From: DATGFK01 sp040007395
Lineage (GTDB): Bacteria > Chloroflexota > Anaerolineae > Aggregatilineales > UBA2796
NCBI GenBank assembly: GCA_040007395.1
Contig: JBDTVG010000181.1
Span: 1 to 52,883, forward strand
DNA length: 52,883 nucleotides
Direction of reading: 5' to 3'
The position numbers were made by a program, and so were the translations under genes. The notes under the pieces were generated by a model. It ran no database searches. It saw only the letters and a program-made list of their open reading frames with translations, and was not told the origin of the DNA. Position 1 is the first letter of the stretch, and every line of letters begins with the position of its first letter. Shown in pieces: positions 25,611 to 34,285 of the stretch.

Positions 25611-26618
25611 TCAGCGCGTTGCACTATCCAGCAGATCCGGCGCAACCGCTTTGAGCACTGCTTCCAAAGACTGGAGCGTCAGCAGATTATGGACATTATA
25701 GCCAAATTGTAAGCCATCTTTGCTCAGGTCGCCCGCATTGCCATTATCAGGTTTAGTCATGTGGGTGGTGTTTACCGGATCAACCCCTTGATGAGGCAGG
25801 GGCTTGAGCGCAGCATACAAGTTCATCAGCGGAATATCATAGTCCAGCGCGATTTGAACCGTGATCTGGTTGAACAGGTCTGATTCTTTCTCGAAACCGG
25901 GCTGTACTGGGAATGTACTCAAGATCGGGATAATTCCGGCGTTCGCGGTCTGCACCACGACCCGCCGCAAATAAAAATTGAACTGATCTGACTGTATCGA
26001 CTTGAGATCGTTGGTTCCAAACATAATCAAGGCGATACCCGGTTTGGAGAGACGGTATTCACAGCTTAACGGCGATTCGTCGGCTTTGCAGAATTTTGGA
26101 TCTGACCAAATAGAATCGAGCACACCCGCCGAGTTAAACCCGCTGACGGCTGCCAAGCCGGGGTTATCGAACGAATCAACGGTTGAGTCGCTGCCACGCG
26201 CCGGAACTTTGGCGAACACTTTGATAACCTTTGCCAGCGAGTCATAGTCGCCTAGCACATAGCTCGTGGTGCTAAACGGCTTCATGAAGTCGTCCGTGGC
26301 AGTCATGCAGTCGCCAATCTTCGAGAAGATACGGATATTGTTGCCTTTTTTCAGCCCTTCCTGATAGATCTGCTTCACATGTTCGGTAATTTCCGGTACA
26401 AGTGGGTATTTTTCTAGATCGATCTTGGTAATGGCGGTCTGATTATAGCTGGCGGGTTTTGGTTCGGGCAGTGGCTTGAAGACACATGTCCCTTTTGCCG
26501 GATCGCAGTCTGCGGCAGGAGTGGCGTTCGGTGTGGCAGTGGCGCGGGTCGAGATCGTACTGAAGCCCACGCATACCGCGACGATTAGCACAACCCCTCT
26601 CAGTAATCTGTGAAGCAC
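25611..26618 (-). CDS. secreted SGNH-fold protein with altered catalytic residues
   Basis: A GTG start with AAGGAG 8 nt upstream leads into a signal peptide (MLHRLLRGVVLIVAVCVGFS). The mature protein is SGNH-like: block I reads FSKIGDCMTATDDF, block III reads MFGTNDL (conserved Asn) and the C-terminal block reads KDGLQFGYNVHN. In active GDSL hydrolases block I has GDS and the C-terminal block DxxH; here the Ser position is Cys and the His position is Gln. It is therefore either a Cys-dependent variant or a non-catalytic relative. I associate GDC-type SGNH proteins of this layout with Chloroflexota (from memory, unverified). It is divergent from the VWA gene. Confidence 0.8.
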   Translation of the reverse strand: MLHRLLRGVVLIVAVCVGFSTISTRATATPNATPAADCDPAKGTCVFKPLPEPKPASYNQTAITKIDLEKYPLVPEITEHVKQIYQEGLKKGNNIRIFSKIGDCMTATDDFMKPFSTTSYVLGDYDSLAKVIKVFAKVPARGSDSTVDSFDNPGLAAVSGFNSAGVLDSIWSDPKFCKADESPLSCEYRLSKPGIALIMFGTNDLKSIQSDQFNFYLRRVVVQTANAGIIPILSTFPVQPGFEKESDLFNQITVQIALDYDIPLMNLYAALKPLPHQGVDPVNTTHMTKPDNGNAGDLSKDGLQFGYNVHNLLTLQSLEAVLKAVAPDLLDSATR

Positions 26619-26804
26619 AGCACATACTCCTTATCCTTCGAGAATTGTCAGCAGTCTACCACTTTTTGGCGGTAAATCGAAGGGTAAACCAGATTAGCCA
26701 GTGCGTGATGACTGATAAATTACGGCTAACCTATCTATGCTGGGAACTTTTCAACAGTGGCGCACGTCCTACAGACAAGCATTTGTTAGGATAGAGGAGC
26801 AGCC

Positions 26805-29078
26805 ATGAAGCGGATTAGAGTTTTTGCCACGTTATTGTTAATCGTGATCATGTTTTCAGCCCTTGTGAGTGTTAGTCGTGCTTTGAATAACAGCACACAA
26901 CCTGTTAACGATGGAGGGAGTATGATCGCCCAACAGGTAGGGAGCGCCTATCTCAAGTCGCATCGGGTCAGCGTCACCATCGACGATCAGGTGGCGGTGA
27001 CGAAAGTTGAGCAGGTCTTTGTCAACGAGGGAGCGCGACCCGCCGAAGGTAGCTATCTGTTCCCGCTGCCAGTCGGGGCAGCCGTTTCTAACCTGACGAT
27101 GTACATCAATGGTCAACCGATTCAAGCGCAAATTTTGGACGCGAAACAGGCCCAGCAAATCTATACCGAAACTGTCCGCCGTTTGCGCGATCCGGCCCTG
27201 CTGCAATACGTCGGGCGGAGCGCTATACAGGCGAATGTATTCCCGATCCCAGCAGGGGAGCAACGCAAGATCGAGATCACCTACAGCCAGATTGTCACCG
27301 CTGACAACGGCTTGATCAACTATACCTATCCGCTCAAAACCGATTACGTAAGCTCGCTGCCTGTCCAGCAGGTGTCGGTATCGTTGCAGGTCAGCGCCAA
27401 AGACCCGATCAGCAGCGTCTACTCGCCTAACCCGCAGATTATCGTATCGCGCACGGATGATCGGCACTTTACGGCGGGTTTTGAAACGACCAGCTATCGC
27501 GCTGCCGACGATTTCAGCGTGTACTACGGCGTTGCCACCAGCGACATCAACGCCAATTTGCTGACGTATCGTGGTGGCGCAAACGAAGATGGCTACTTTA
27601 TGTTGATGATTACGCCGCCAACCACCGTCGAAGCTAGCCGCGTCATCCCCAAAGATGTGCTGATCGTGCTGGATCAGTCGGGATCGATGCAGGGCGCGAA
27701 GTGGACTCAGGCCAAAGCGGCGGTGAGCTATGTGTTGAAGAACCTGAATGCACAGGATCGCTTTAACGCGATAGTGTTCAGCACCGGGACGCGGATCTAT
27801 GCCAAGGCGCTGCAACCTGTTGCCGAAGCGCCCAAAGCGATTGACTGGGTCAACGGCTTGGAGCCTCTCGGCGGCACGGACATCAATGCCGCGTTGACCA
27901 GTGCCGCCTCGATGGTTGACCCGGAGCGCCAGACGATTGTGCTGTTCCTGACCGATGGTCTGCCTACCGAAGGCGTGACCGATCCTAAAGCCATTCTGGC
28001 GAATGTGAGTCAGGCCGCCAAACCTAACCTGCGCCTGTTCGCGTTCGGCGTGGGCGATGACGTGGATACTTTCCTGCTCGACTCGCTGTCCAGCACCTAT
28101 CACGGCGTTAGCGTCTATGTGCGCCCCAACGAGAATATCGAGCAAAAGGTGAGCAGCCTCTACAACAAGATTACGTCTCCTGTCCTGACCGCGCTCAAGC
28201 TCGATTTCGGGACGATGACCACCGACGATGCGTTCCCCGCTACCCCGCTGCCCGATCTGTTTGCCGGATCGCAGTTGGTAGTCGTTGGACGTTTCCGCCA
28301 GTCGGGGACAGCCGATGTTACGCTCACCGGGCAGATCAACGGTAAGTCGCAGACTTACAACTACAAAGGGCTAGCGTTCCCCGAAAATGCGGGCGGGCAA
28401 GCCTTTATCCCGCGACTGTGGGCGACTCGCAAGATCGGCGCACTGCTCAATCAGATTCGCCTGAACGGTGAGACTGCCGAACTGGTCGATAGTGTGGTAC
28501 GCCTGAGTGTCCGCTACGGGATTATCACGCCCTACACGTCGTATCTGATTCAGGAAAGCGACATTACCGCCCAAACAGGCGCTAAGGACGGGCGAGCTGT
28601 ACCAATCGCGCCGCCAACCGTCATGCCGGGCCGACCTGTCACTTCCAACGGAAATGTCATGGGCGGCGCGGGCGCTCCATCCTCCGGCGCGGCTGCCGTT
28701 GACGAAGCCCAGAAATCCAACGGGTTTGCCGATGCGAATCAAGCCGCCGCCGCCCCGACTGCCCTGCCAACCGCCACCGCAGCCGCCTTACAGGGTGGAC
28801 AACCACAGCCTGCCGATAAAGTTGCGCCGTCGATAGGCACGGGCAACAGCAATGAGCCGCTGAAACAGGTCAATGACCGAACCTTCGTGCTGCGGAACAC
28901 CATCTGGACGGATACGCTGTACACCTCGGACAAGATGACCATCGTCCCGGTGATCTTCCTCAGCGACGACTATTTCAAGCTGCTGGACAGCCATCCCGAC
29001 ATCAAAGACTATCTCGCCATTGGCGACCATGTGATCGTCGTCATTGGCGACACCGCCTACGAGATCAAGCCGCAGTAA
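26805..29078 (+). CDS. secreted VIT and von Willebrand factor A domain protein
   Basis: After a signal peptide (MKRIRVFATLLLIVIMFSAL) the 757-residue protein has a VIT domain (about 40-165; SYLFPLPVGAAVSNLTMYIN, ARKAQQIY-type segment DAKQAQQIYTETVRRLRDP) and a VWA domain (about 285-455) with an intact MIDAS DxSxS (VLIVLDQSGSM) and LFLTDGLPTEG. A linker rich in Ala, Pro and Thr (about 600-680) leads to a C-terminal domain ending VIGDTAYEIKPQ. This is the inter-alpha-trypsin-inhibitor heavy-chain-like layout. Such proteins bind partners extracellularly through a metal ion. GAGGAG precedes the ATG. A 17-bp terminator follows, and a copy of its last codons reappears after the restriction island. 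Confidence 0.92.
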   Translation: MKRIRVFATLLLIVIMFSALVSVSRALNNSTQPVNDGGSMIAQQVGSAYLKSHRVSVTIDDQVAVTKVEQVFVNEGARPAEGSYLFPLPVGAAVSNLTMYINGQPIQAQILDAKQAQQIYTETVRRLRDPALLQYVGRSAIQANVFPIPAGEQRKIEITYSQIVTADNGLINYTYPLKTDYVSSLPVQQVSVSLQVSAKDPISSVYSPNPQIIVSRTDDRHFTAGFETTSYRAADDFSVYYGVATSDINANLLTYRGGANEDGYFMLMITPPTTVEASRVIPKDVLIVLDQSGSMQGAKWTQAKAAVSYVLKNLNAQDRFNAIVFSTGTRIYAKALQPVAEAPKAIDWVNGLEPLGGTDINAALTSAASMVDPERQTIVLFLTDGLPTEGVTDPKAILANVSQAAKPNLRLFAFGVGDDVDTFLLDSLSSTYHGVSVYVRPNENIEQKVSSLYNKITSPVLTALKLDFGTMTTDDAFPATPLPDLFAGSQLVVVGRFRQSGTADVTLTGQINGKSQTYNYKGLAFPENAGGQAFIPRLWATRKIGALLNQIRLNGETAELVDSVVRLSVRYGIITPYTSYLIQESDITAQTGAKDGRAVPIAPPTVMPGRPVTSNGNVMGGAGAPSSGAAAVDEAQKSNGFADANQAAAAPTALPTATAAALQGGQPQPADKVAPSIGTGNSNEPLKQVNDRTFVLRNTIWTDTLYTSDKMTIVPVIFLSDDYFKLLDSHPDIKDYLAIGDHVIVVIGDTAYEIKPQ

Positions 29079-29092
29079 GACTCCGCGATTGC

Positions 29093-29135
29093 AAAATGTA
29101 TACCTCACCGCACAAGAGGGTGAGGTATACATTTT
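29093..29135 (+). terminator. strong intrinsic terminator of the VWA gene
   Basis: AAAATGTATACCTCACC (29093-29109) pairs perfectly with GGTGAGGTATACATTTT (29119-29135) around a 9-nt loop, with T and A runs on either side, so it may act in both directions. Confidence 0.9.
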
Positions 29136-29216
29136 TAATTATGAATGGCTTTATGCGAAGAAATTTCAATAAAGCGTTAAAATATGCTTTTATCTATAAC
29201 CTATACACAGGATAAT

Positions 29217-30113
29217 ATGTCTGCAATAGACTTCATTAAAACCCTTCAGGGAGAAGTGCAAAACTTTACTCAAGACCTCTCAACGGAAGAGGGATATTGG
29301 ATTGTAAAAGGTTTTATAGATGTATATAAGCGTATCTACGCCATGCCCAGCGATACAAAGGTTGTGTCAAAAGTTTTGGAGCTATTCCTAATACCCAAAC
29401 TTGTCCAATTTGGCGTGCAGCATGGGTATTCATTTGCTTTAGCGGCTGAGCAGAATTTTTACCCGGATATTTCCTTCATTTCGGAGAGTAATCCTCATGA
29501 AATGTATGCTATCGATATCAAAAGTACATACCGGATCGATAGTGAAAACGTCAATGGCATGACACTCGGCGCATTTACCGGATATTTTCGAGATCGATTG
29601 AGCCGCAAAAATACTCAGTTTCCTTACTCTGCTTATAAAGCTCATTTGGTACTCGGAGTAATCTATTCTAGGTACGATGCTCTATCTCTGTCAGATGGAA
29701 CGATCAATCCTAAAGAGACAAATACTTACTCATTGGAACAGCTTGATCAAATAAAATCGGTCATACGGGATTTTGTATTTTTTATACAACCCAAATATCG
29801 CATTGCTTCTGCCCGCCCGGGTAGTGGCAATACACGCAATATTGGGTCAGTAACGAGAATTCAACAACTACTGGACGGCGCAGGGCCTTTTGCCGCACTT
29901 GGCGAAGCGGTATATGATGACTACTGGATGAATTATTTGAATGCAGATATGGCAAGGAAAATCGAGAGTACGCCTAGATACAATAACCTACAGACCTATA
30001 CGATTTATAAACAACAAAGTATCGATATAAGCCTCGCTGAGGCTGCGAAGTTAGACGCAACCGACACAGGCTCCGAAAGAGATATACAAGATGATACTAG
30101 TACCCCCGATTAA
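29217..30113 (+). CDS. type II restriction endonuclease, EcoRV-like
   Basis: Comparison from memory with R.EcoRV (about 245 residues) shows extended similarity: PSDTKVVSKVLELF, EQNFYPDISF, YAIDIKSTY, the TLGAFTGYFR block, AHLVLGVIYSR and GSGNTRNIGS. The catalytic PD-(D/E)xK set is present as Glu55, Asp84, Asp100 and Lys102, with the same 29- and 16-residue spacings as EcoRV Glu45, Asp74, Asp90 and Lys92. The recognition loop GSGNT (202-206) is kept, so cleavage of GATATC is predicted. The protein is about 50 residues longer, through an insert before that loop and a C-terminal tail. The ATG at 29217 has AGGA upstream. The 3' end overlaps the methyltransferase gene by 23 nt. Base composition is more AT-rich than the flanks, suggesting transfer. 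Confidence 0.92.
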   Translation: MSAIDFIKTLQGEVQNFTQDLSTEEGYWIVKGFIDVYKRIYAMPSDTKVVSKVLELFLIPKLVQFGVQHGYSFALAAEQNFYPDISFISESNPHEMYAIDIKSTYRIDSENVNGMTLGAFTGYFRDRLSRKNTQFPYSAYKAHLVLGVIYSRYDALSLSDGTINPKETNTYSLEQLDQIKSVIRDFVFFIQPKYRIASARPGSGNTRNIGSVTRIQQLLDGAGPFAALGEAVYDDYWMNYLNADMARKIESTPRYNNLQTYTIYKQQSIDISLAEAAKLDATDTGSERDIQDDTSTPD

Positions 30114-30978
30114 ATGTCAGGGTATTAAAACTAAACTAGTACCCAGTATAAGATCCGCTATTCAAACACCCTTTACAGGCCAATGGATAGAACCATTCTG
30201 TGGTTCATGTGTCGTTGCTCTGAACGTTAGACCTCAACGGGCGCTCTTGACTGATACTAATCAGCATATTATTACCTTTTATCAGAGTATCAAAGATGGG
30301 GTGCTAACGGCTGGCCTTGTCAAGGAATTTTTACAGCAGGAGGGCAATACCCTGCGTCAGCAAGGTGGTGACTATTATTATGAAGTGCGTGAGCGTTTCA
30401 ACACTAATGGCAACTCCCTTGATTTTCTTTTCCTAAACCGTGCTTGTTTTAATGGGGTAATGCGTTTCAACAAACGCGGTCACTTCAATGTCCCATTTGG
30501 AAATAAGCCAGATCGCTTTCGTCCAGCGTACATCACAAAGATCGTAAATCAAGTCAAGATGTTCAAACAGGTTTTAGATAATCACGATTGGCACTTTGCG
30601 GTTGCCGACTTTCGCCTTTCATTAGCTAGAGCCAATGAGCACGATTTTATTTATGTCGATCCACCTTATTCAGGTCGCCATACCGACTATTACAACACAT
30701 GGGATACCGCCGACGAAAATGAACTTACCGCCCTTTTACAGCAAAGCTCTAGCCGCTTTTTACTCTCAACATGGCACCATAATCAATATCGCGAGAACGA
30801 TGCGATTAACAATTGGCAAGACAAGCGGTTTTCACTGAGAACATTAGAGCATTTTTACCATGTTGGAGCTACTGAAGCATTGCGGAGCGCAATGACTGAA
30901 GCACTTATTGCCAATTATCCACTAGTCTATGAGCTTGAACAGAAACATTCTTCAACCGATCAAATGCCCTTATTTTGA
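30091..30978 (+). CDS. DNA adenine N6-methyltransferase, M.EcoRV-like
   Basis: The 295-residue enzyme is a Dam/D12-class methyltransferase: VPPIKCQGIKTKLVPSI at the N-terminus, the SAM loop EPFCGSC (34-40), LFLNRACFNGVMRFN, and catalytic motif IV DPPY (190-193). Its order of motifs and the YYYEVRERFN and HFYHVGA segments closely follow M.EcoRV as I recall it, which methylates the first A of GATATC. In the SAM loop the last Gly of FxGxG is Cys, an unusual substitution for this class. It is translated from within the end of the endonuclease gene. No controller (C) gene is present. Its role is to protect host DNA from the paired endonuclease. Confidence 0.93.
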   Translation: MILVPPIKCQGIKTKLVPSIRSAIQTPFTGQWIEPFCGSCVVALNVRPQRALLTDTNQHIITFYQSIKDGVLTAGLVKEFLQQEGNTLRQQGGDYYYEVRERFNTNGNSLDFLFLNRACFNGVMRFNKRGHFNVPFGNKPDRFRPAYITKIVNQVKMFKQVLDNHDWHFAVADFRLSLARANEHDFIYVDPPYSGRHTDYYNTWDTADENELTALLQQSSSRFLLSTWHHNQYRENDAINNWQDKRFSLRTLEHFYHVGATEALRSAMTEALIANYPLVYELEQKHSSTDQMPLF

Positions 30979-31021
30979 GTATGGTCATTTAGCGCGGCAT
31001 ACTCTATTGGTACGGATAATG

Positions 31022-31066
31022 TTGATCGTCGTCATCGGCGACACTGCCTATGAGGTCAAACCATAG
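31022..31066 (+). pseudogene. remnant of the 3' end of a second VWA-protein gene
   Basis: This 45-nt stretch reads LIVVIGDTAYEVKP then a stop. It matches the last codons of the VWA gene (VIVVIGDTAYEIKPQ), with differences mostly at third codon positions, and the similarity continues past the stop (CGATTGCAGAATG against CGATTGCAAAATG). It has no start and is too short to be a gene. It marks the end of a former paralogue of the VWA gene, lying directly downstream of the restriction-modification genes. Confidence 0.7.
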
Positions 31067-31127
31067 TAAGCCCACACGATTGCAGAATGAAAATTTCAGA
31101 CTGATTTCAATGAAACACTTCTATAGA

Positions 31128-31916
31128 TCAAGAAGCAGGAAAGTCAGACAATCCTACTTTCGCTAAATATTCCATCGCTGGTGAATAACATAGAGCAATT
31201 CTATAAGTGATCATGCCAACCCATATCGCCGTATTTGCAAGTGCATTATTTCCAGACTCTTTTTGTATTGTATGGTCATACGTCTGCAACGCACTTACAT
31301 ATCCTGAATGGGCATAATCTGAAAGAAACCCATATATTGCGCCTATAGCATCAGGAGATGCCCCTGTGTCGCTGAAAAAACTCTTGATAAGTTGTGTTTT
31401 AGACGGTTCAAACCGTTTGCTATTTTCTCCATCGAGCAAGCGCTGTTGTTCTTTAGAATTAAGCTCTTTAAAACGATTTGTCTGAACAATCCGCATTTTC
31501 AAGTTTTCTATGATGTCTCGTTCAGCTTGTTGCTTTGCTTGATTTTCTGGCTCTTTAGCCGCAATGCCTTGCCTCACTAATAGACCTCGCAATTTAAAAT
31601 AACATATTCTATACTCGCGTTCATCATCATTCACCTGTTCCAAGAACAAATAATTCAATTGTGCAGCAGTTTCGACTAATGCTCGAATTAGAACGTGCAT
31701 TGATGTACTGTCCCAAAAATGTGGTTGTGACTTAATTTCTGGAATTTCTGTGCCTTTGCCTAGCTGATAAATTGCAGTCCCTAAGAAGTAAATTCTCCCT
31801 AGCAATCCTGTCAAAATCTCATTTTGCTCGCCGGACATTTTCATGCCTACAAGTGCCTGTACGATATCGTAGAAAAGTTGAAGAGCATCTGCTAGTTTCT
31901 TGCAATTAATCAGCAT
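31128..31916 (-). CDS. hypothetical helical protein in the restriction island (possibly DUF5677-like)
   Basis: 262 residues, nearly all helical and without TM segments. Recognisable stretches are SMHVLIRALVETAAQLNYLF, a charged middle (KQQAERDIIENLKMR) and a conserved-looking YGFLSDYAHSGYVSALQTYD. Arg and His residues spaced this way (RALVE ... YAH) resemble DUF5677 and similar abundant uncharacterised families, but I am not certain. It is AT-rich like the restriction genes and faces them, so it probably arrived with the island. A defence-related role is possible only by association. Confidence 0.6.
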   Translation of the reverse strand: MLINCKKLADALQLFYDIVQALVGMKMSGEQNEILTGLLGRIYFLGTAIYQLGKGTEIPEIKSQPHFWDSTSMHVLIRALVETAAQLNYLFLEQVNDDEREYRICYFKLRGLLVRQGIAAKEPENQAKQQAERDIIENLKMRIVQTNRFKELNSKEQQRLLDGENSKRFEPSKTQLIKSFFSDTGASPDAIGAIYGFLSDYAHSGYVSALQTYDHTIQKESGNNALANTAIWVGMITYRIALCYSPAMEYLAKVGLSDFPAS

Positions 31917-32016
31917 ATCATTATCCTTGAAGTAATGAGTGCATGACCGCTTCGTGCCCTGCGGGTTCCCAGTTCGGTGTTATCTGCAACTAATGTACTC
32001 ATCAGTGCGGATAACT

Positions 32017-32910
32017 CTACTTATCGGAACTAAACACTTTATCCGGCTTCCAGTAACCATCATGCGCCGAGAGGATAGCGATAAACTGTCCGGCGGCATC
32101 ATAGGCACGCACGAGCGCTTGTGTATCGATAGCTTCCGCGCCACGCACCACAGGCCGCCCATGCCGAATATCATCACTTTGCGGCGCGTCTAGCTGCATC
32201 GCGGGCAGCTTCGCCAGCGCTTGATGCTCATCGATCAGATAGGGGTGCCATGCGCCCGCTGACATCGCATCGATCAGCGTTTGCCACGCCACAGGATCAT
32301 TCAGTGCGCCGCTGGCATTCCGTCGCAGCGCCGTGAGATGCGCGCCGACACCGAGCATCGCGCCAAGATCGTGGGCAATGCTGCGAATGTAGGCTCCCGC
32401 CGTGCAGACAACTTTAATCGTCAGGTCGGGCAGGGCGAGATCGAGCAAGGTCGTGTCGAGACTCACCTTACGCGGGGCGCGTTCGACCTCTTGACCCGCC
32501 CGCGCCAGTTCGTAGAGCTTCTTGCCGCCCTGCTTGATCGCGCTGTACATCGGCGGGATCTGCGCAAGATCGCCCTGAAAGTGCGTCAAAGCGGCTTCAA
32601 TATCGGAGCGCGTCAGGTGACTGGTATCGTGCGTGGCGAGGGTTTGACCTTCGGCATCGTAAGTATCGGTTTCGATACCGAGTCGAACGGTGGTCGTGTA
32701 AGTCTTGGTCGAGTCCATGACATATTCGCTCAGGCGAGTCGCCGCGCCCAGACACAGCACCAGCACGCCCGTCGCCATCGGGTCAAGCGTCCCCGCATGT
32801 CCGATTCGCTTGATGTGCGTCCCGCGCCGGACAATCGCCACGACATCATGGCTGGTCATGCCCTGCGGTTTATCGACCACGAGAAAGCCGAACAGTTCAG
32901 AGGAAGTCAA
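32017..32910 (-). CDS. truB: tRNA pseudouridine(55) synthase TruB
   Basis: TruB makes pseudouridine 55 in the T-loop of tRNAs. The protein has the N-terminal FLVVDKPQGMTSHDVVAIVR, the catalytic block GHAGTLDPMATGVLVLCLG (catalytic Asp in TLDP), KTYTTTVRLGIETDTYDAEG and the CTAGAYIRSIAHDLG motif. At 297 residues it is full length. The TTG start has AGGA 7 nt upstream, and the gene follows nrnA by 12 nt in the nusA-infB cluster. Confidence 0.96.
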   Translation of the reverse strand: MTSSELFGFLVVDKPQGMTSHDVVAIVRRGTHIKRIGHAGTLDPMATGVLVLCLGAATRLSEYVMDSTKTYTTTVRLGIETDTYDAEGQTLATHDTSHLTRSDIEAALTHFQGDLAQIPPMYSAIKQGGKKLYELARAGQEVERAPRKVSLDTTLLDLALPDLTIKVVCTAGAYIRSIAHDLGAMLGVGAHLTALRRNASGALNDPVAWQTLIDAMSAGAWHPYLIDEHQALAKLPAMQLDAPQSDDIRHGRPVVRGAEAIDTQALVRAYDAAGQFIAILSAHDGYWKPDKVFSSDK

Positions 32911-32922
32911 CGCAGTATCCTA

Positions 32923-33918
32923 TCAGGCGCTAATCGGTGATCCAGCGAGTACCGCCGCCTTGAGCATCGGGATCACTCGCGCTTCGACTTCCGCTAGCGT
33001 CCCTTTGACCGTCGCGCCGGATGCTAGTTTGTGTCCGCCGCCGCCAATCGCCACCGCCACCGTCGAAGTGTCGAAGCCCGGTACGCCGCGAAAGCTCAAT
33101 TCCACCTGATCGTTTTCGCGCTCGTGCATCACGCAGGAAATGTAAGCGTCATCGGCTTGCACCAACACACTAGATAGCCCACCATCTTTCGAGTCGCCGC
33201 TGCCCTTGCCGTTAAGTCCGGCGGCTTTCCGCGCCTCAATGCTAATCGTGACCCACACTACATGGTCTTCGATCTTGACTGTCGGCAGCACTTGCGCCCA
33301 CAGCTTGAGCGTACTGGTCGCCATGCGTGCCAATGTGTGCTGAATGATAAAGGACAGATTGCCGCCGCTTTCGACGAGCCGTTGTGCCTTGCCAAGCGTA
33401 TCGGCTTTGGTGCTGTCCGTGCGAAAGCCCAGCGTATCCGTCACAAGGCCGCACAACAAACATTGCGCCGTATCCCGCGAGATCGGCATATTCATCGCGT
33501 CGAGCCAATCGAGCACGCCTTCTGAGGCTGATGTCCAGCTTGAGTCGATCAGGTTCACATCGGCAAAGCCCGGATTGCTCCAATGGTGATCGAGGTTAAT
33601 CATCGGTACTGCCAGCATACGTGCCGCTTTGCCAACCTTGCCAGCACGGGCTTCGTCGCCGCAATCCACCACGATCACGAGATCCGCCTGCACATCTTTG
33701 AGGTTGGGCAGCACAGCATCAGAGCCGGGTAAGAATTGCAAATTAGCAGGAACGCCGTCGTCCACTGCTACCGTCACGGTTTTGCCTTGTTCGCGCAGTG
33801 CATGACCCAGACCCAGCAGCGTACCAATCGCGTCACCGTCCGGCGACAGATGCGTCACGATGATCACACGCTGCGCCGCATTGAGTAACGTGGTGGCTTC
33901 AGTCCAGTTCATTGGCAT
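32923..33918 (-). CDS. nrnA: DHH-family phosphoesterase, NrnA type (oligoribonuclease/pAp phosphatase)
   Basis: NrnA degrades very short RNAs and converts 3'-phosphoadenosine 5'-phosphate to AMP. The DHH domain shows VTHLSPDGDAIGTLLGLGHA, VIVVDCGDEARAG and the DHH motif in NLDHHWSNPGFADVN; the DHHA1 domain ends with GGGGHKLASGATVKG. I place the start at the ATG at 33918 (or the second at 33912), which overlaps the rbfA stop by 20 nt; an upstream extension of 19 residues lies wholly inside rbfA and is unlikely. The position between rbfA and truB is the conserved one. Confidence 0.93.
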   Translation of the reverse strand: MPMNWTEATTLLNAAQRVIIVTHLSPDGDAIGTLLGLGHALREQGKTVTVAVDDGVPANLQFLPGSDAVLPNLKDVQADLVIVVDCGDEARAGKVGKAARMLAVPMINLDHHWSNPGFADVNLIDSSWTSASEGVLDWLDAMNMPISRDTAQCLLCGLVTDTLGFRTDSTKADTLGKAQRLVESGGNLSFIIQHTLARMATSTLKLWAQVLPTVKIEDHVVWVTISIEARKAAGLNGKGSGDSKDGGLSSVLVQADDAYISCVMHERENDQVELSFRGVPGFDTSTVAVAIGGGGHKLASGATVKGTLAEVEARVIPMLKAAVLAGSPISA

Positions 33919-34282
33919 TCTCAGCGGGTTCGATTGGGGCAGGCGGCACATCCAAACTGTCGATGACCCGTTCAATCGCTTCGGCGCGGCTCAACGTAAC
34001 ATCCCAGTGGAAGTGCAGCACAGGCACACGGCGCAGTCGGACGCGCTTGCCAACCTCACGCCGCAGAAATCCATTAGCGCGAGTCAACCCTGCCAGCACT
34101 TCACGCTGACGCGACTCATCGCCCAACGCATTCACATAAATGTCAGCATATTCGAGTTCCTGATCCAGCCGGACATCGGTTACGGTAATGCCCTGCAAGG
34201 CTGGATCGGTCACATCTAGCAGCAGTAAGCTGCTCAAAATCTCGCGGATACGATCCGCCATCCGATCCTGTTTGATAGTCAT
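33899..34282 (-). CDS. rbfA: ribosome-binding factor A
   Basis: RbfA binds immature 30S subunits and helps process 16S rRNA, especially in the cold. The 127-residue protein has the KH-type core: DRMADRIREILSSLLL, DPALQGITVTDVRLDQELEYADIYV and RVRLRRVPVLHFHWD. Its Shine-Dalgarno site AGGA lies inside the last codons of the upstream PIN gene, 8 nt before the ATG, so its translation is tied to that inserted gene. Confidence 0.95.
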   Translation of the reverse strand: MTIKQDRMADRIREILSSLLLLDVTDPALQGITVTDVRLDQELEYADIYVNALGDESRQREVLAGLTRANGFLRREVGKRVRLRRVPVLHFHWDVTLSRAEAIERVIDSLDVPPAPIEPAENANELD

Positions 34283-34285
34283 TGG

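Noticed and set aside
26856..28145. A 429-codon open frame on the minus strand
   Set aside because: It lies wholly inside the VWA gene, which has clear VIT and MIDAS motifs. The antisense protein is rich in Arg, His and Gln with no domain, as expected from a shadow frame.
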